NCBI RefSeq assembly: GCF_000327285.1 | Contig: NZ_HE998570.1 | Location: 39,041-83,990, forward strand | Direction: 5' to 3' | DNA from: Holdemania massiliensis AP2 | Lineage (GTDB): Bacteria > Bacillota_I > Bacilli_A > Erysipelotrichales > Erysipelotrichaceae | Length of the DNA stretch: 44,950 bases | Shown: piece after piece, positions 15,565 through 24,637 of the stretch | Layout of the letters: the number at the start of each line of letters is the position of its first letter | How positions within the stretch are numbered: the first letter of the stretch is position 1 | Position numbers and translations under genes: made by a program | The notes under the pieces: model-generated | What the model was told of the DNA's origin: nothing | Databases searched by the model: none | The model's input: only the letters and a program-made list of their open reading frames with translations

Positions 15565-17403
15565 TTAAGGCTGAGCTGCTGCTTCCGGATCCGTTTCGGC
15601 TTGATCGTTAAAATAGGTGCCGAACAAACGCTCATACTGCAGTGTCTGATAATCCTGAATCATAGCGGTAAAATCCGTCGATTCCCAATGGCTGTACGCC
15701 TTTCCCAACGTGTCCATATATCCCGCAAAGGTCAGGACTGGAAGGTCCTGCTGCAAAGATTGCAGATATTGGCCATATGAATCCGCTGGCAGACCGGCAC
15801 AATTGAGCAGCAGTTGGGACAGGAAATTCAAGCTGGTTTCCGTTTTATCTAATTCCGGGAGCGGATAATTGGCCCAGAGGACAAACGGAACGCGATATTT
15901 ATTCATATACTCTTCCATGCTCATAGTCTCGGTTCCAACGCCATAGGCTTTCTCCAGAAACTCCGGCTCCACTGATGGCTGATGATCGCCGAACATCAGG
16001 ATCAGGACAGGTTCTTCTTGTTGGCTGAAGTAATCGGTCAGCCGCAGAAATTGTTCTTCTGTTTTGTTGATCAACGTCAGATATTGCTGCGCCATCGGGT
16101 ATTTTTCCGGTTCGTCCAGCAGATCGACCGCTGCCGGATAGTCCTTCACCGTATAAGCGCCGTGATTCTGTATCGTGACATTAAACAAAAACAACGGTTT
16201 CTCCGGATCGCGATGCTCATATTCCCAGATAATCTGATCAAAATCGGTTTCATCGCTGATATAGCCATGTTCCATCATAATCGGAACATCCAGTTCCTCC
16301 GCACTTTTGAAGGTATCAAAGCCTAACCGCGGATAAGCCTGATCCCGCTGCCAGGAGCTTCGCTCACCTGGGTGAAACGCGGCTGTCTGATAGCCGAGCT
16401 GTTTGAGATGGGCTGCCAAGGAAAACGAATCTTTCAGAATGTATTGTTGATAAGGGATGCTGCCGGAAGGAAGAAACGCCATCGAATTGCCGGTTAAGAA
16501 TTCAAACTCACTGGCACTGGTTCCGGCACCGAAAACCGAGGCGTAGGCATGGGAGAATAGAGCGTTGTCGAGGTCGGAAAAACGGCTGATGACGCTTTGC
16601 GTAAGCTCCAGATTGCCGAATTCTTCAAAGTCAGCCCACGACTCGTTCATAATTGCGATGACATGGGGATTTTGCGGCAGCGATAGGACGGGTGTTTCAA
16701 CCGTGACTTCGCTCAGGATCTGATCAAGCTTTTCCACAGAAGTATCGGCAGGGACATCAACGTTCATAAATTCAGTATTTCTTAAAAAGGTTGCGAGAAT
16801 CCCACTTTTCTGGTAAGCACCGCGCTGATCCCAAACATCAGCGCGGACGTTGAAGCGGGACAGATTGCGCGGTGAGGTCAGTCCGGCGCAAAACAAAGCC
16901 AGAGCCAGGCAGGCAAGCCGGACAGGCAGCTGAAACCGCGGCGTGACCGCAAATGGCAGCGTATCGCGGCGGCGACCGAAAATGACGGCGATCAGCATCC
17001 CCGCCAGCAGCAGGACAGCTAGGAACATGGGCAAAGTCGGCGTAAAATCATAGGTAGAAGAAACTGCCAGCGCCGTATTCAGGGCGGTCAGATCCCACGG
17101 CAAAACAGGCGTGCCACGAAATACGGACACAAAATAATTAAGCGCCCCGAAAAGTGCGCAGCAAGTATGAACAATCAGACTGCAGGCCGCTGGTTTGCGG
17201 ATCAGCGCGCAAAGCAGATAATAGACCGCCCCTACACAGAGGGCATTAGCGATAAAAGCCGAACCGGAAATCAGCCAGGGATCGCCGCAGTATACATACT
17301 GCATCAGAAAAACAGCTGAAAATGGCGAAGCCACCATCAAGAACAGCCGCAGGATCAGAGCCCTATGCTTTTTTATAAAATCCAAGGATTGTTTCAAGGT
17401 CAT
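15565..17403 (-). CDS. LTA synthase family sulfatase
   Basis: 612 aa from the ATG at 17403, behind AGGAAGGGG. Five hydrophobic segments occupy about residues 15-175, followed by an extracellular sulfatase-fold domain. Catalytic features: Glu254 in MNESWADF, the nucleophile Thr295 in GAGTSASEF, and the metal-binding FGDHQP near 475. The family transfers glycerol-phosphate (LtaS) or related phospho-alcohols to surface polymers from lipid donors. Monocistronic, so which polymer is modified is not shown. It differs from canonical LtaS enough that a phosphoglycerol transferase acting on a glycan is equally possible. Confidence 0.88.
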   Translation of the reverse strand: MTLKQSLDFIKKHRALILRLFLMVASPFSAVFLMQYVYCGDPWLISGSAFIANALCVGAVYYLLCALIRKPAACSLIVHTCCALFGALNYFVSVFRGTPVLPWDLTALNTALAVSSTYDFTPTLPMFLAVLLLAGMLIAVIFGRRRDTLPFAVTPRFQLPVRLACLALALFCAGLTSPRNLSRFNVRADVWDQRGAYQKSGILATFLRNTEFMNVDVPADTSVEKLDQILSEVTVETPVLSLPQNPHVIAIMNESWADFEEFGNLELTQSVISRFSDLDNALFSHAYASVFGAGTSASEFEFLTGNSMAFLPSGSIPYQQYILKDSFSLAAHLKQLGYQTAAFHPGERSSWQRDQAYPRLGFDTFKSAEELDVPIMMEHGYISDETDFDQIIWEYEHRDPEKPLFLFNVTIQNHGAYTVKDYPAAVDLLDEPEKYPMAQQYLTLINKTEEQFLRLTDYFSQQEEPVLILMFGDHQPSVEPEFLEKAYGVGTETMSMEEYMNKYRVPFVLWANYPLPELDKTETSLNFLSQLLLNCAGLPADSYGQYLQSLQQDLPVLTFAGYMDTLGKAYSHWESTDFTAMIQDYQTLQYERLFGTYFNDQAETDPEAAAQP

Positions 17404-17896
17404 CAACCCCTTCCTTATGTATTTTCACAATTTGAACATATTGGCTTATTTTAAACGAGTTAAAGCAAAAGATCAAGAATACAGGACTATTTCACTAAAA
17501 ATTCCCACATTTTAAGATCCGTTGCAGCATCCCTCCTGCTCAGAAAAGGGGGAACTTGAGCCTGCTTTTTCAAAATTGATCCTAATATTTGGAGTTTTCG
17601 GATCAGCCTGAAAAAGCGAGTCCGAAAGTTGTGTTTATTTTATATTTTCGAAAATTTTAACATGAGTTGATTTGTGAAAAATACGGATTGAAATTCAGAA
17701 ATTTTATTGCGGAAATGAACGGGGCAGTGCGTAGGCCGTCTTTCAAGACTGAAGGGACATAAGCGGATAGTGCATCAGGATTATCGCATCCAATTTCATT
17801 TTATCGAACCATTGGACATGAACCGGCAGCTTGCATTCGCCGCCGTTTCGCCTTACAATAACTCTCATAACCAGCTTGGATAAGGGGGAATTCAGG
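17404..17896. other. AT-rich divergent intergenic region with a long hairpin
   Basis: About 490 bp between the divergent LtaS-like and MATE genes. No credible coding frame is seen. Its main feature is the inverted repeat at 17564-17617. Confidence 0.5.
17564..17617. repeat. 54-bp two-step inverted repeat
   Basis: GCTTTTTCA pairs with TGAAAAAGC (9 bp). After an internal loop of 4 and 3 bases, TGATCC pairs with GGATCA (6 bp) around a 17-base loop. It lies 160 bp and 280 bp from the two flanking starts, so it is not a 3' terminator of either gene. Confidence 0.7.
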
Positions 17897-19255
17897 ATGA
17901 AACGGGAAAACTGGACGTTTTTAAAACGGGTAATTTTGCTTTCGCTGCCAGTGATGATCCAGCAGCTGCTGACCAATATGCTGAACCTGTGCGATACGAT
18001 GATGATCGGCGGGATCGGGGAAAATGCAATCAGTGCGGTCGCCATCGTTAACAAGGTCTTTTTTGTTTATCAGCTGATTTTGTTTGGTTTAAGCAATGGA
18101 ATCGGGATCTTTATTTCTCAATACATGGGAGCAAGGCAGGAGGATCAGATCACAGACTTGTATAATTTTGGCTTGATCCTGTGCTGTCTGATGGGAATTC
18201 TTGTCACGGTCATCCTTGTTGTTTTCCCGCAGCCGATCCTCGGCTTGTTCGTTCAAAATCCGGTTGTACTGGCGGATGCGGAGGCTTATCTGGGGGTATT
18301 GCTTTGGACGTTGCTGCCTTTTGCCTGCACCTCGATGATCAGTGTTGCCTGCCGGGTAATGGGAAGGCCGGCGATCCCGATGGTGTCCGGTGTGATTTCC
18401 TGCTGTGTCAATATCGTGCTGAATGCCGTCCTGATCTACGGCCTGTTCGGATTTCCGAAATGGGGAGTGATCGGCGCGGCCGTGGCAACGATGATCGCCC
18501 GGCTTCTGGAAGCCGCTTATCTGTTTTATGCTTCCCGCCGTTACCTGCCGGCGTTAAAGCTCAGACTGAAAAATAAACTGAGCGGTTCGATGCGCTGGAC
18601 AGTCATCCGCAAGGCGCTGCCGTTAATGGGCAACGAACTGATCTGGTCGCTGGGATTGAATATGATCTTTATCAATTACAGCTTTATTGCCGAACAATAC
18701 ATCCCGGCGATCACCGTTGTCGATAATATCAGCAATCTTGTTTATGTTGCCTTCAGCGGCTGTTCGGTCGCAGTCGGCGTGATTATCGGTCAGGCGCTGG
18801 GATCCGGAAAGCTGGAACAGGCGAAGCAGGACGCAAAAAAAATGATCGGTTTTGCGCTGACGGTGTATCTGGCCGGCGGTGTGATTCTGGTAGCGATTCA
18901 TCGCTGGGCGCCGGTCTGGTTCTCATTAAGTCCGGCGAATGTTTCGATGGCGGCGGCGCTGATTCTGGCAAAAGCCTTTCTGGCCTGGACGCAGGGATAT
19001 GCCAATACGGTGTATTATATTCTGCGGGCGGGAGGCGATACCAAGTCCGTTTTGATTATCGACGGCCTATTTACCTGGTTTGGCCCGGTGCTGCTGAGCT
19101 TTTTGGTAGCGCGGGTGTTCAGGGTTTCCTTATTCCCCGCGTATTGTCTGGTCGAAGGCGCGGGTCTGATCAAGGTCTGTCTGGCTACCTGGTTTTTAAG
19201 AAAAGGAAACTGGCTGAAAAACCTGACAGAAGGCAAAGCAGAAGCCGTACAATAG
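17897..19255 (+). CDS. MATE family efflux transporter
   Basis: 452 aa from the ATG at 17897, behind AAGGGGG; the upstream open frame has no ribosome binding site. Twelve membrane segments in two MatE halves begin VILLSLPVMIQQLLTNMLNL and, in the second half, ALPLMGNELIWSLGLNMIF. MATE carriers export cationic drugs or metabolites using Na+ or H+. Monocistronic between the hairpin region and the GntR pair. Substrate unknown. Confidence 0.92.
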   Translation: MKRENWTFLKRVILLSLPVMIQQLLTNMLNLCDTMMIGGIGENAISAVAIVNKVFFVYQLILFGLSNGIGIFISQYMGARQEDQITDLYNFGLILCCLMGILVTVILVVFPQPILGLFVQNPVVLADAEAYLGVLLWTLLPFACTSMISVACRVMGRPAIPMVSGVISCCVNIVLNAVLIYGLFGFPKWGVIGAAVATMIARLLEAAYLFYASRRYLPALKLRLKNKLSGSMRWTVIRKALPLMGNELIWSLGLNMIFINYSFIAEQYIPAITVVDNISNLVYVAFSGCSVAVGVIIGQALGSGKLEQAKQDAKKMIGFALTVYLAGGVILVAIHRWAPVWFSLSPANVSMAAALILAKAFLAWTQGYANTVYYILRAGGDTKSVLIIDGLFTWFGPVLLSFLVARVFRVSLFPAYCLVEGAGLIKVCLATWFLRKGNWLKNLTEGKAEAVQ

Positions 19256-19339
19256 AAAGAAACGAGAGGCAGAAGATCGGCAAAGCAGGAATATTTTTGG
19301 GACTGATCATGCATTTGTAGAAATTTGATCAAAATCTGG

Positions 19340-19345
19340 TATAAT
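19340..19345 (+). promoter_or_regulatory. extended -10 of the GntR pair
   Basis: TGGTATAAT about 45 bases before the first GntR start. The 12-mer TGGTATAATAAA is identical to the one at the PTS operon promoter (20971-20982). Confidence 0.6.
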
Positions 19346-19390
19346 AAACTTAAAAAATGGTAGTGAGTATTGAAAGCGAGGGTGAAGTGT

Positions 19391-20092
19391 ATGAAAGGCA
19401 TAACCTTGGATGTTTTGATTGCGGACGAGATCCGATCCCAGATTGAAAACGGACAATATCCGGAAGACAGCCGGCTCCCCTCGGAAAGAGAACTTTGTGA
19501 CGAATTTTCAGTCCAGCGGTTGACGGTACGTTCCAGTCTGCAGATTTTAAAATATGAAGGGTATATTTATTCTAAAAACCGCAGCGGTTATTATGTGGCC
19601 AAACGGCGGATTACTAAAAATCTCAAGGAATTCCGTTCGACAACGCATATTTTGGAACTGATGGGCAAGCCTTCCAGCATCACGCTGCTGCAGTTCGATA
19701 AGATTGAGGCGGATAAGAAATTGGCGGCGCGGCTGGATATTCCAATTGCCACTCCGTTGTATAAGCTGAGCCGGCTGCGCAAATTGGAAGAAGAACCGAT
19801 ATCAATCGAAATCAGCTATACCTTTGCCGAATATGTTCCGGGATTGGAAAAATTCGATTTCACTTCCCGTTCGCTGTATGCCATTTTGGAGAAAGAGTAT
19901 CACATTGTCATGGATCGGGCTGAACAGGAAATCAGCGTTATTCATGCGAACGAAATGGAAAGCGAGCTGCTGAAGGTTGATCTGGGAGCTTCCTTGATCA
20001 AAGAGCATGGAATCGTTTATGATACGCAGAATCGCAAACTGGAATACAGCGAGAATATGATGCTGATGAATCGCTTTGTTTTCATTAAGTAG
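19391..20092 (+). CDS. GntR family regulator with UTRA domain (first of tandem pair)
   Basis: 233 aa from the ATG at 19391, behind AGGGTGA. The GntR winged helix covers residues 1-70 (IADEIRSQIENGQYPEDSRL, SERELCDEFSVQRLTVRSSL), and the UTRA ligand domain follows (RSTTHILELMG; IEISYTFAEYVPG). UTRA regulators usually bind phosphorylated sugars or amino sugars. Twelve bases separate it from a second GntR gene, and both precede the PTS operon, so this pair probably controls it. The ligand may be the phosphorylated PTS substrate. Confidence 0.93.
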   Translation: MKGITLDVLIADEIRSQIENGQYPEDSRLPSERELCDEFSVQRLTVRSSLQILKYEGYIYSKNRSGYYVAKRRITKNLKEFRSTTHILELMGKPSSITLLQFDKIEADKKLAARLDIPIATPLYKLSRLRKLEEEPISIEISYTFAEYVPGLEKFDFTSRSLYAILEKEYHIVMDRAEQEISVIHANEMESELLKVDLGASLIKEHGIVYDTQNRKLEYSENMMLMNRFVFIK

Positions 20093-20104
20093 GGGGGAAG
20101 GACG

Positions 20105-20839
20105 ATGAATTACAGACCGCCGATCTACATGCAGCTGCGCGACAGCATTATTAAAAAAATTGAAGACGGTGAATATCTGCCGAATGAAATGATTCCTTCT
20201 GAGCGGGAAATGGCCCAGCTGTACGACATCAATCGAATGACGGTGAAAAATGCCATTGAGGTGCTGGTCAGAGACGGCTATCTTTATCGCATCCAGGGCA
20301 AAGGGACGTTCGTCCGCGGCGAGAAGAATAAACTGTTGTTAGGAACCGCCGGCAGTGAAGCGAATTACGGGATCAGCGCCCGTGCAAAAAAAGTCGGAAT
20401 GAAGGCTTCCAGCAAAGTTATTTTTCATGGCTTCGTCCAGGGCTATCCCACGATGAGTCAGCGTCTGCGGCTGGATGTTGCCGATCAGATCTTTGCCCTG
20501 CACCGCGTGCGGTATGGGGATGAGCAGCCGTTGGCTATTGAATATACCTATATTCCGGGAGCACTCTTTGAGGATGCTGATCTCAATGATTATGCGCAGG
20601 TTTCGCTGTATGACTACATGAACAATAAAAACCATTTGCCGGTCGAATTCGGTCAGAAACTGATGGTGGTGGGGTGTCCGCAGCGGGAGGCAGGACAGCT
20701 GGAAATTGACCCAGGAACGGCTGTTTTCTGTTTTGAATACACCGGCCGTGACCGCAGCGGAAGGATCGTTGAATTTACCAGAACCTATATCCGAACGGAT
20801 AAGACCAACTTCCGATTTAGTTCGTATCGTTCAGAATAA
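20105..20839 (+). CDS. GntR family regulator with UTRA domain (second of tandem pair)
   Basis: 244 aa behind AGGGGGGAAGG. The winged helix covers residues 1-70 (YMQLRDSIIKKIEDGEYLPN, SEREMAQLYDINRMTVKNAI, IQGKGTFV) and the rest is UTRA (ALHRVRYGDEQPLAIEYTYI). It is diverged from its neighbour, so the pair is probably not a recent duplication and may read different ligands or form mixed complexes. It ends at a strong terminator, separating it from the PTS transcript. Confidence 0.94.
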   Translation: MNYRPPIYMQLRDSIIKKIEDGEYLPNEMIPSEREMAQLYDINRMTVKNAIEVLVRDGYLYRIQGKGTFVRGEKNKLLLGTAGSEANYGISARAKKVGMKASSKVIFHGFVQGYPTMSQRLRLDVADQIFALHRVRYGDEQPLAIEYTYIPGALFEDADLNDYAQVSLYDYMNNKNHLPVEFGQKLMVVGCPQREAGQLEIDPGTAVFCFEYTGRDRSGRIVEFTRTYIRTDKTNFRFSSYRSE

Positions 20840-20866
20840 ACAAGTTTATTGAATCGTGAAATATTC

Positions 20867-20897
20867 AAAAACCGCTTTATAGAAGGCGGTTTTTTTG
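20867..20897 (+). terminator. intrinsic terminator after the GntR pair
   Basis: AAAACCGC / GCGGTTTT stem with a 10-base loop and a seven-T tail. Confidence 0.88.
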
Positions 20898-20941
20898 TCG
20901 TGTAAAAACAACCAAGAAACAGATCACATAAAAAATACTAA

Positions 20942-20956
20942 AGAAAACGCTTGCAA
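20942..20956 (+). promoter_or_regulatory. cre box overlapping the PTS operon promoter
   Basis: AAGAAAACGCTTGCA fits the CcpA consensus WTGNAANCGNWNNCW with one mismatch and overlaps the -35 element. This position predicts carbon catabolite repression. Confidence 0.7.
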
Positions 20957-20979
20957 AGAAAATTCTAATTGGTATAATA
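20952..20979 (+). promoter_or_regulatory. promoter of the PTS/SIS operon
   Basis: -35 TTGCAA and -10 TATAAT, spacing 16, with an extended TG. Just downstream, AAGTGG (20989-20994) and CCACTT (21007-21012) form an inverted repeat around 12 bases, a candidate GntR operator or leader hairpin. Confidence 0.75.
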
Positions 20980-21048
20980 AATTCATAAAGTGGATTATAA
21001 AAAGAACCACTTAAACGCGCGGATGAAATCAAAAAAAGGAGGGTGATT

Positions 21049-21468
21049 GTGAGACAGATTTTATTAGCTTCTCATGCCGAACTGGCAAAGGGGATACTGA
21101 GTGCGGTCGAGCTGATCGCAGGAACTCAGCAGAACCTCAAAGTGTACAGCGCTTATACTGAGGCTGTGGATGTTCATTTTAAAGATCAGATGCTGCAGGA
21201 CTTAAACAAGATGGACCCGGAGGATGAGGTCATTCTTGTAACGGATTTGTTTGGCGGAAGCGTAAACAATGAATTGCTGGAACTGACGAAACGGCCGCGT
21301 ACTTATCTAGTGACCGGCATGAATTTACTCTTGGCACTCAGTCTGATTTTGGGCCCAGCCGGAGAATCGACAGAAGATTTGATTCGTCGGTGCGTTGAGG
21401 AAGCCCGTCAGGGAATTCTTTACTGCAACGATCCATTACCCGAAGCTCAGGATACCGATGAATTTTAA
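21049..21468 (+). CDS. PTS mannose/fructose/sorbose family EIIA
   Basis: 139 aa from the GTG at 21049, which has AGGAGG six bases upstream; the GTG at 21043 abuts the site. The phosphorylated His is in LLASHAELAKGIL near residue 9, and VTDLFGGSVNNE near 66 is the family's conserved loop. IIA receives phosphate from HPr and passes it to IIB in the cytosol. First gene of the operon. Confidence 0.93.
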   Translation: MRQILLASHAELAKGILSAVELIAGTQQNLKVYSAYTEAVDVHFKDQMLQDLNKMDPEDEVILVTDLFGGSVNNELLELTKRPRTYLVTGMNLLLALSLILGPAGESTEDLIRRCVEEARQGILYCNDPLPEAQDTDEF

Positions 21469-21483
21469 GAAGGAGAGGATGAA

Positions 21484-21951
21484 ATGATCAAGTTACTGCG
21501 TGTTGATCACCGTTTGCTTCATGGTCAGGTTGCGTTTTCCTGGACGTCGCATTTGTCCGCGGACTGTATTTTATTAGCCAGCGATTCCTTACTCCAGGAT
21601 GAACTGCGACTGACTTCGGTCAAAATAGCCCGTCCACCGGGAGTCAAGCTGGTGGTGAAGAATATCGTTGATTCCATTCAGGCAATCCAATCCGGGGTGA
21701 CAGACAAATATAAACTGTTCATCGTCACGGATACGATTGCGGACGCGGTTAAAATTGCGGAAGCTGCGGATCTTAAGCTGATCAATCTGGGCGGAACGAA
21801 ATCAGCGCCGGAGAAGAAAAAACTATCAAAAGCAATTTATGTCACAGAACAGGAAGAAGCGCTGCTGCGCCAGTGTCTTCAGAAAAATATTGAACTGCGG
21901 ATTCAGATGATTCCATCTGAAAAGAAAATAAACGCACAGACCATTCTGTAA
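21484..21951 (+). CDS. PTS mannose/fructose/sorbose family EIIB
   Basis: 155 aa, with the hallmark RVDHRLLHGQV whose second His (about residue 13) carries the phosphate donated to the sugar. AAGGAGAGG site, 15 bases after IIA. The NLGGTKSAPEKKKLS region near 100 is typical of the IIB fold. It delivers phosphate to the substrate bound by IIC/IID. Confidence 0.95.
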   Translation: MIKLLRVDHRLLHGQVAFSWTSHLSADCILLASDSLLQDELRLTSVKIARPPGVKLVVKNIVDSIQAIQSGVTDKYKLFIVTDTIADAVKIAEAADLKLINLGGTKSAPEKKKLSKAIYVTEQEEALLRQCLQKNIELRIQMIPSEKKINAQTIL

Positions 21952-21964
21952 GAAGGGAGAATGT

Positions 21965-22735
21965 ATGCTGATAACACAGACTTTACTGATCACACTGATC
22001 ACTCTGCTGGCCCGCTGCCACACTATGTTTGGCACCAGCCTGATCAACCGTCCGATTGTCTTGGGAATGCTGACAGGCTGGATCATGGGCGATCTGACAC
22101 AAGGAATCATCATCGGCGGCGCTTTGGAACTAGCGTTCGTCGGTGCAGTTTCCATCGGCGCGTATATTCCGCCGGATATGATTTCCGGAACAATTTTGGG
22201 AACCGCCTTTGCGATTAAAGCCGGGGCTGGCGCTGAAACCGCTTTGGCCTTAGGTTATCCGATAGCGACGCTGATGCTGGCCATCAATTCATTGGGAACG
22301 CCAATCGGCCTGTATCTGATGCATAAATGTGATAAATATGCAGAGAAAGGCGATTCCAAGAAGTTTGAAAGAATGTATTGGATTACCGGTTTTGCATCAA
22401 AGATTTTATTCCTTCCCATTGTACCGCTGGCCTTCTACTTCGGCTCCGATGCCGTAACCGCGGCGCTCAATCACATTCCGGAATTTGTTCAGACCGGTAT
22501 CAATATTTCCGGCGGCCTGATTCCAGCGTTAGGCTTTGCGATGCTGGCTCAGATGATTATGAATCAGCGCGTTGCCGTCTTCTTCTTCATGGGATTCTTC
22601 GTTGTCCAGTATTTTGGAATTTCAACGACAGGCTGTGCAATCTTCGCCGTGATCTTAGCAATCGTTCTTGTTCAAATTGAAGCGAAAACTGAAAAAAAAC
22701 AGGTTCAGCAGGAGGTGGAACTCGATGACTTCTAA
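21965..22735 (+). CDS. PTS mannose/fructose/sorbose family EIIC
   Basis: 256 aa, about seven membrane segments. It contains the family patterns GWIMGDLTQGIIIGGALELA near residue 38 and GAYIPPDMISGTILGTAFAI. It forms the sugar-conducting membrane unit together with IID, whose start it overlaps by 11 bases. Confidence 0.94.
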   Translation: MLITQTLLITLITLLARCHTMFGTSLINRPIVLGMLTGWIMGDLTQGIIIGGALELAFVGAVSIGAYIPPDMISGTILGTAFAIKAGAGAETALALGYPIATLMLAINSLGTPIGLYLMHKCDKYAEKGDSKKFERMYWITGFASKILFLPIVPLAFYFGSDAVTAALNHIPEFVQTGINISGGLIPALGFAMLAQMIMNQRVAVFFFMGFFVVQYFGISTTGCAIFAVILAIVLVQIEAKTEKKQVQQEVELDDF

Positions 22736-23555
22736 ACCGTTGGTAACTCAGGAAACCAAAATAACGAAGAAAGACTTGATGAAGGTCTTCTGGCGTTCAA
22801 TTCCGATGGAATTCACCTGGAACTATGAACGTCAGATGCATTTAGGCTACTGTTATGCCCTGCTTCCGGTATTGAAAAAATTATACAAAGAAGAAGACCT
22901 GTCCGACGCCATGGTTCGGCACATGGAATTCTACAATACAACGCCGTTCATCATCACGCTTCCGTTAGGGATCAGCGCGGCGATGGAAGAACTGAACGCA
23001 AAGAATCCGGAAACGTTCGACAAAACTTCGGTTTCTACCGTGAAGACCGCATTAATGGGACCGCTGGCTGGAATCGGCGACAGCTTCTTCTGGGGAACGC
23101 TGCGGATTCTGGCAACCGGCGTGGGAACTTCACTTGCTTTGCAGGGGAATATTCTCGGTCCGATCCTGTATTTACTGATCTTCAATGTTCCGCACTTTGT
23201 TCTGCGTTATCTCTGCACGTTCTGGGGTTATAACCTGGGAACTGATTTCCTGCAGAAAGTAGAAAAATCCGGAGCGATGCAGCTTCTGACTTACGGAGCT
23301 TCAATTGTCGGTTTGATCGTTGCCGGAGCCATGACGGCAGAAATGGTGTATGTAACCCTGAACATCACAGTCGGCGTGGGGGAAACCGCAACCGCATTGC
23401 AGGGTATCTTAGACGGAATCGTACCGGGCTTAGTGCCGATGTGCTTGTTTGGCATCGTTTACTGGCTGCTGAAAAAAGGCGTGAAGCCGCTGCCGATGAC
23501 GTTCCTCTTAATGGGTGTAGGAATTGTTGGTGCATTCTTCGGCTTCTTGGCTTAA
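22725..23555 (+). CDS. PTS mannose/fructose/sorbose family EIID
   Basis: 276 aa from the ATG at 22725, behind AGGAGGTGG inside the IIC 3' end. Conserved features are MEFTWNYERQMHLGYCYALL near residue 28, EFYNTTPFI, and MGPLAGIGDSFFWGTLR near 120. It is a membrane partner of IIC. The longer frame to 22668 is not used. Confidence 0.94.
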   Translation: MTSKPLVTQETKITKKDLMKVFWRSIPMEFTWNYERQMHLGYCYALLPVLKKLYKEEDLSDAMVRHMEFYNTTPFIITLPLGISAAMEELNAKNPETFDKTSVSTVKTALMGPLAGIGDSFFWGTLRILATGVGTSLALQGNILGPILYLLIFNVPHFVLRYLCTFWGYNLGTDFLQKVEKSGAMQLLTYGASIVGLIVAGAMTAEMVYVTLNITVGVGETATALQGILDGIVPGLVPMCLFGIVYWLLKKGVKPLPMTFLLMGVGIVGAFFGFLA

Positions 23556-23628
23556 CAAAAAAAGGGATGACTCAAAGCGTAACGTCATCTTTAAGGAAAA
23601 AATAACTATGGGAAGGAGACTGATTAAT

Positions 23629-24633
23629 ATGATTAAATTTGAAAAAGACGAATACCTCAAGATGGGTGCGATGGTCGTTTCCAAACGGCCGGAACTGGAA
23701 GCTATCGCCGAAAAGCTGCATCAGCGCGGCTACAGCAATCTGTTTTTGACAGGGGTTGGCGGAACGACCGCAGAATTCACATCAATGAAGAAGGTCGTTG
23801 AAAACCATTCCTCGATTCCAGTGTACTGCGTTAACGCGGCGGAGCTGATGCTGGAAGGGCATAAGCAGCTAATCCGCAATTCGATTGTGATTACCGGCAG
23901 CAAGTCTGGCGATACCAAGGAAACGGTCGCGGTGGTCAAATGGTGCAAGGAGCGCGGGATTGAGACGGTCGCGATTACCAAGGCCGAAACACCGCTGGCA
24001 GAAATTGCAGATCATGTCTGCCTGATCGATTCCAGCGGGGTTGAAAATACCTATCTGAGCTTCTATTACATTCTGTTGAAGCTGGCCGAGCTGCGCGGGG
24101 AATTCCCGGATTATGCCCAATTTGCCTCAGAAATGGAACATGTCCATGAAGGATTAGTTCAGGTTAAAGAAAAATTTGAGCCTGTCGCCGCGAAGATCGC
24201 GAAGCAGTATCATAAGGAAGAGTATCAGATGTGGGTTGGTTCTGGGACCGTCTGGGGTGACGTTTACATGTTTACGATGTGCATTCTGGAAGAAATGCAG
24301 TGGAAGCGCACGAAGGCGGTTTCCTCGCCGGAATTCTTCCATGGTTCGCTGGAGTTGGTCGATGAAGACACGCTGGTTATCTTAGTCAAAGGTGTCGACG
24401 CTTGCCGTCCGCTGGATGAGCGGGTAGAGAAGTTCTTGAATCAGTACGCCGAAAAGAAGGTCATCATCGATCTGTCCGACTATCTGATTCCGGGCGTGGA
24501 CGCGAAGTTCGCGGATATCTGCAGCCCAATGGTCTTTGAAACGATTACTACCGGACGCTTGGCGGCGCATTGGGAGCATCATACCGGACATTCGTTGGCC
24601 TTCCGCCGCTACTACCGGCAGTTTGATTATTAA
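23629..24633 (+). CDS. SIS domain sugar-phosphate protein, FrlB-like fructosamine deglycase
   Basis: 334 aa from the ATG at 23629 (AAGGAG ten bases upstream). Two SIS domains: the first has LTGVGGTTAEFTS near 45 and ITGSKSGDTKETV near 92; the second has VGSGTVWGDVY near 205 and SSPEFFHGSLELV near 240, where the Glu and His match the E-x-x-HG loop of GlmS and FrlB. The C terminus RRYYRQFDY resembles the RRYY tail of E. coli FrlB. FrlB-type enzymes split 6-phosphofructoselysine into lysine and glucose-6-phosphate. With a Man-type PTS upstream, the layout recalls the Salmonella gfr system. The exact amine is not known. Confidence 0.82.
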   Translation: MIKFEKDEYLKMGAMVVSKRPELEAIAEKLHQRGYSNLFLTGVGGTTAEFTSMKKVVENHSSIPVYCVNAAELMLEGHKQLIRNSIVITGSKSGDTKETVAVVKWCKERGIETVAITKAETPLAEIADHVCLIDSSGVENTYLSFYYILLKLAELRGEFPDYAQFASEMEHVHEGLVQVKEKFEPVAAKIAKQYHKEEYQMWVGSGTVWGDVYMFTMCILEEMQWKRTKAVSSPEFFHGSLELVDEDTLVILVKGVDACRPLDERVEKFLNQYAEKKVIIDLSDYLIPGVDAKFADICSPMVFETITTGRLAAHWEHHTGHSLAFRRYYRQFDY

Positions 24634-24637
24634 GCTG

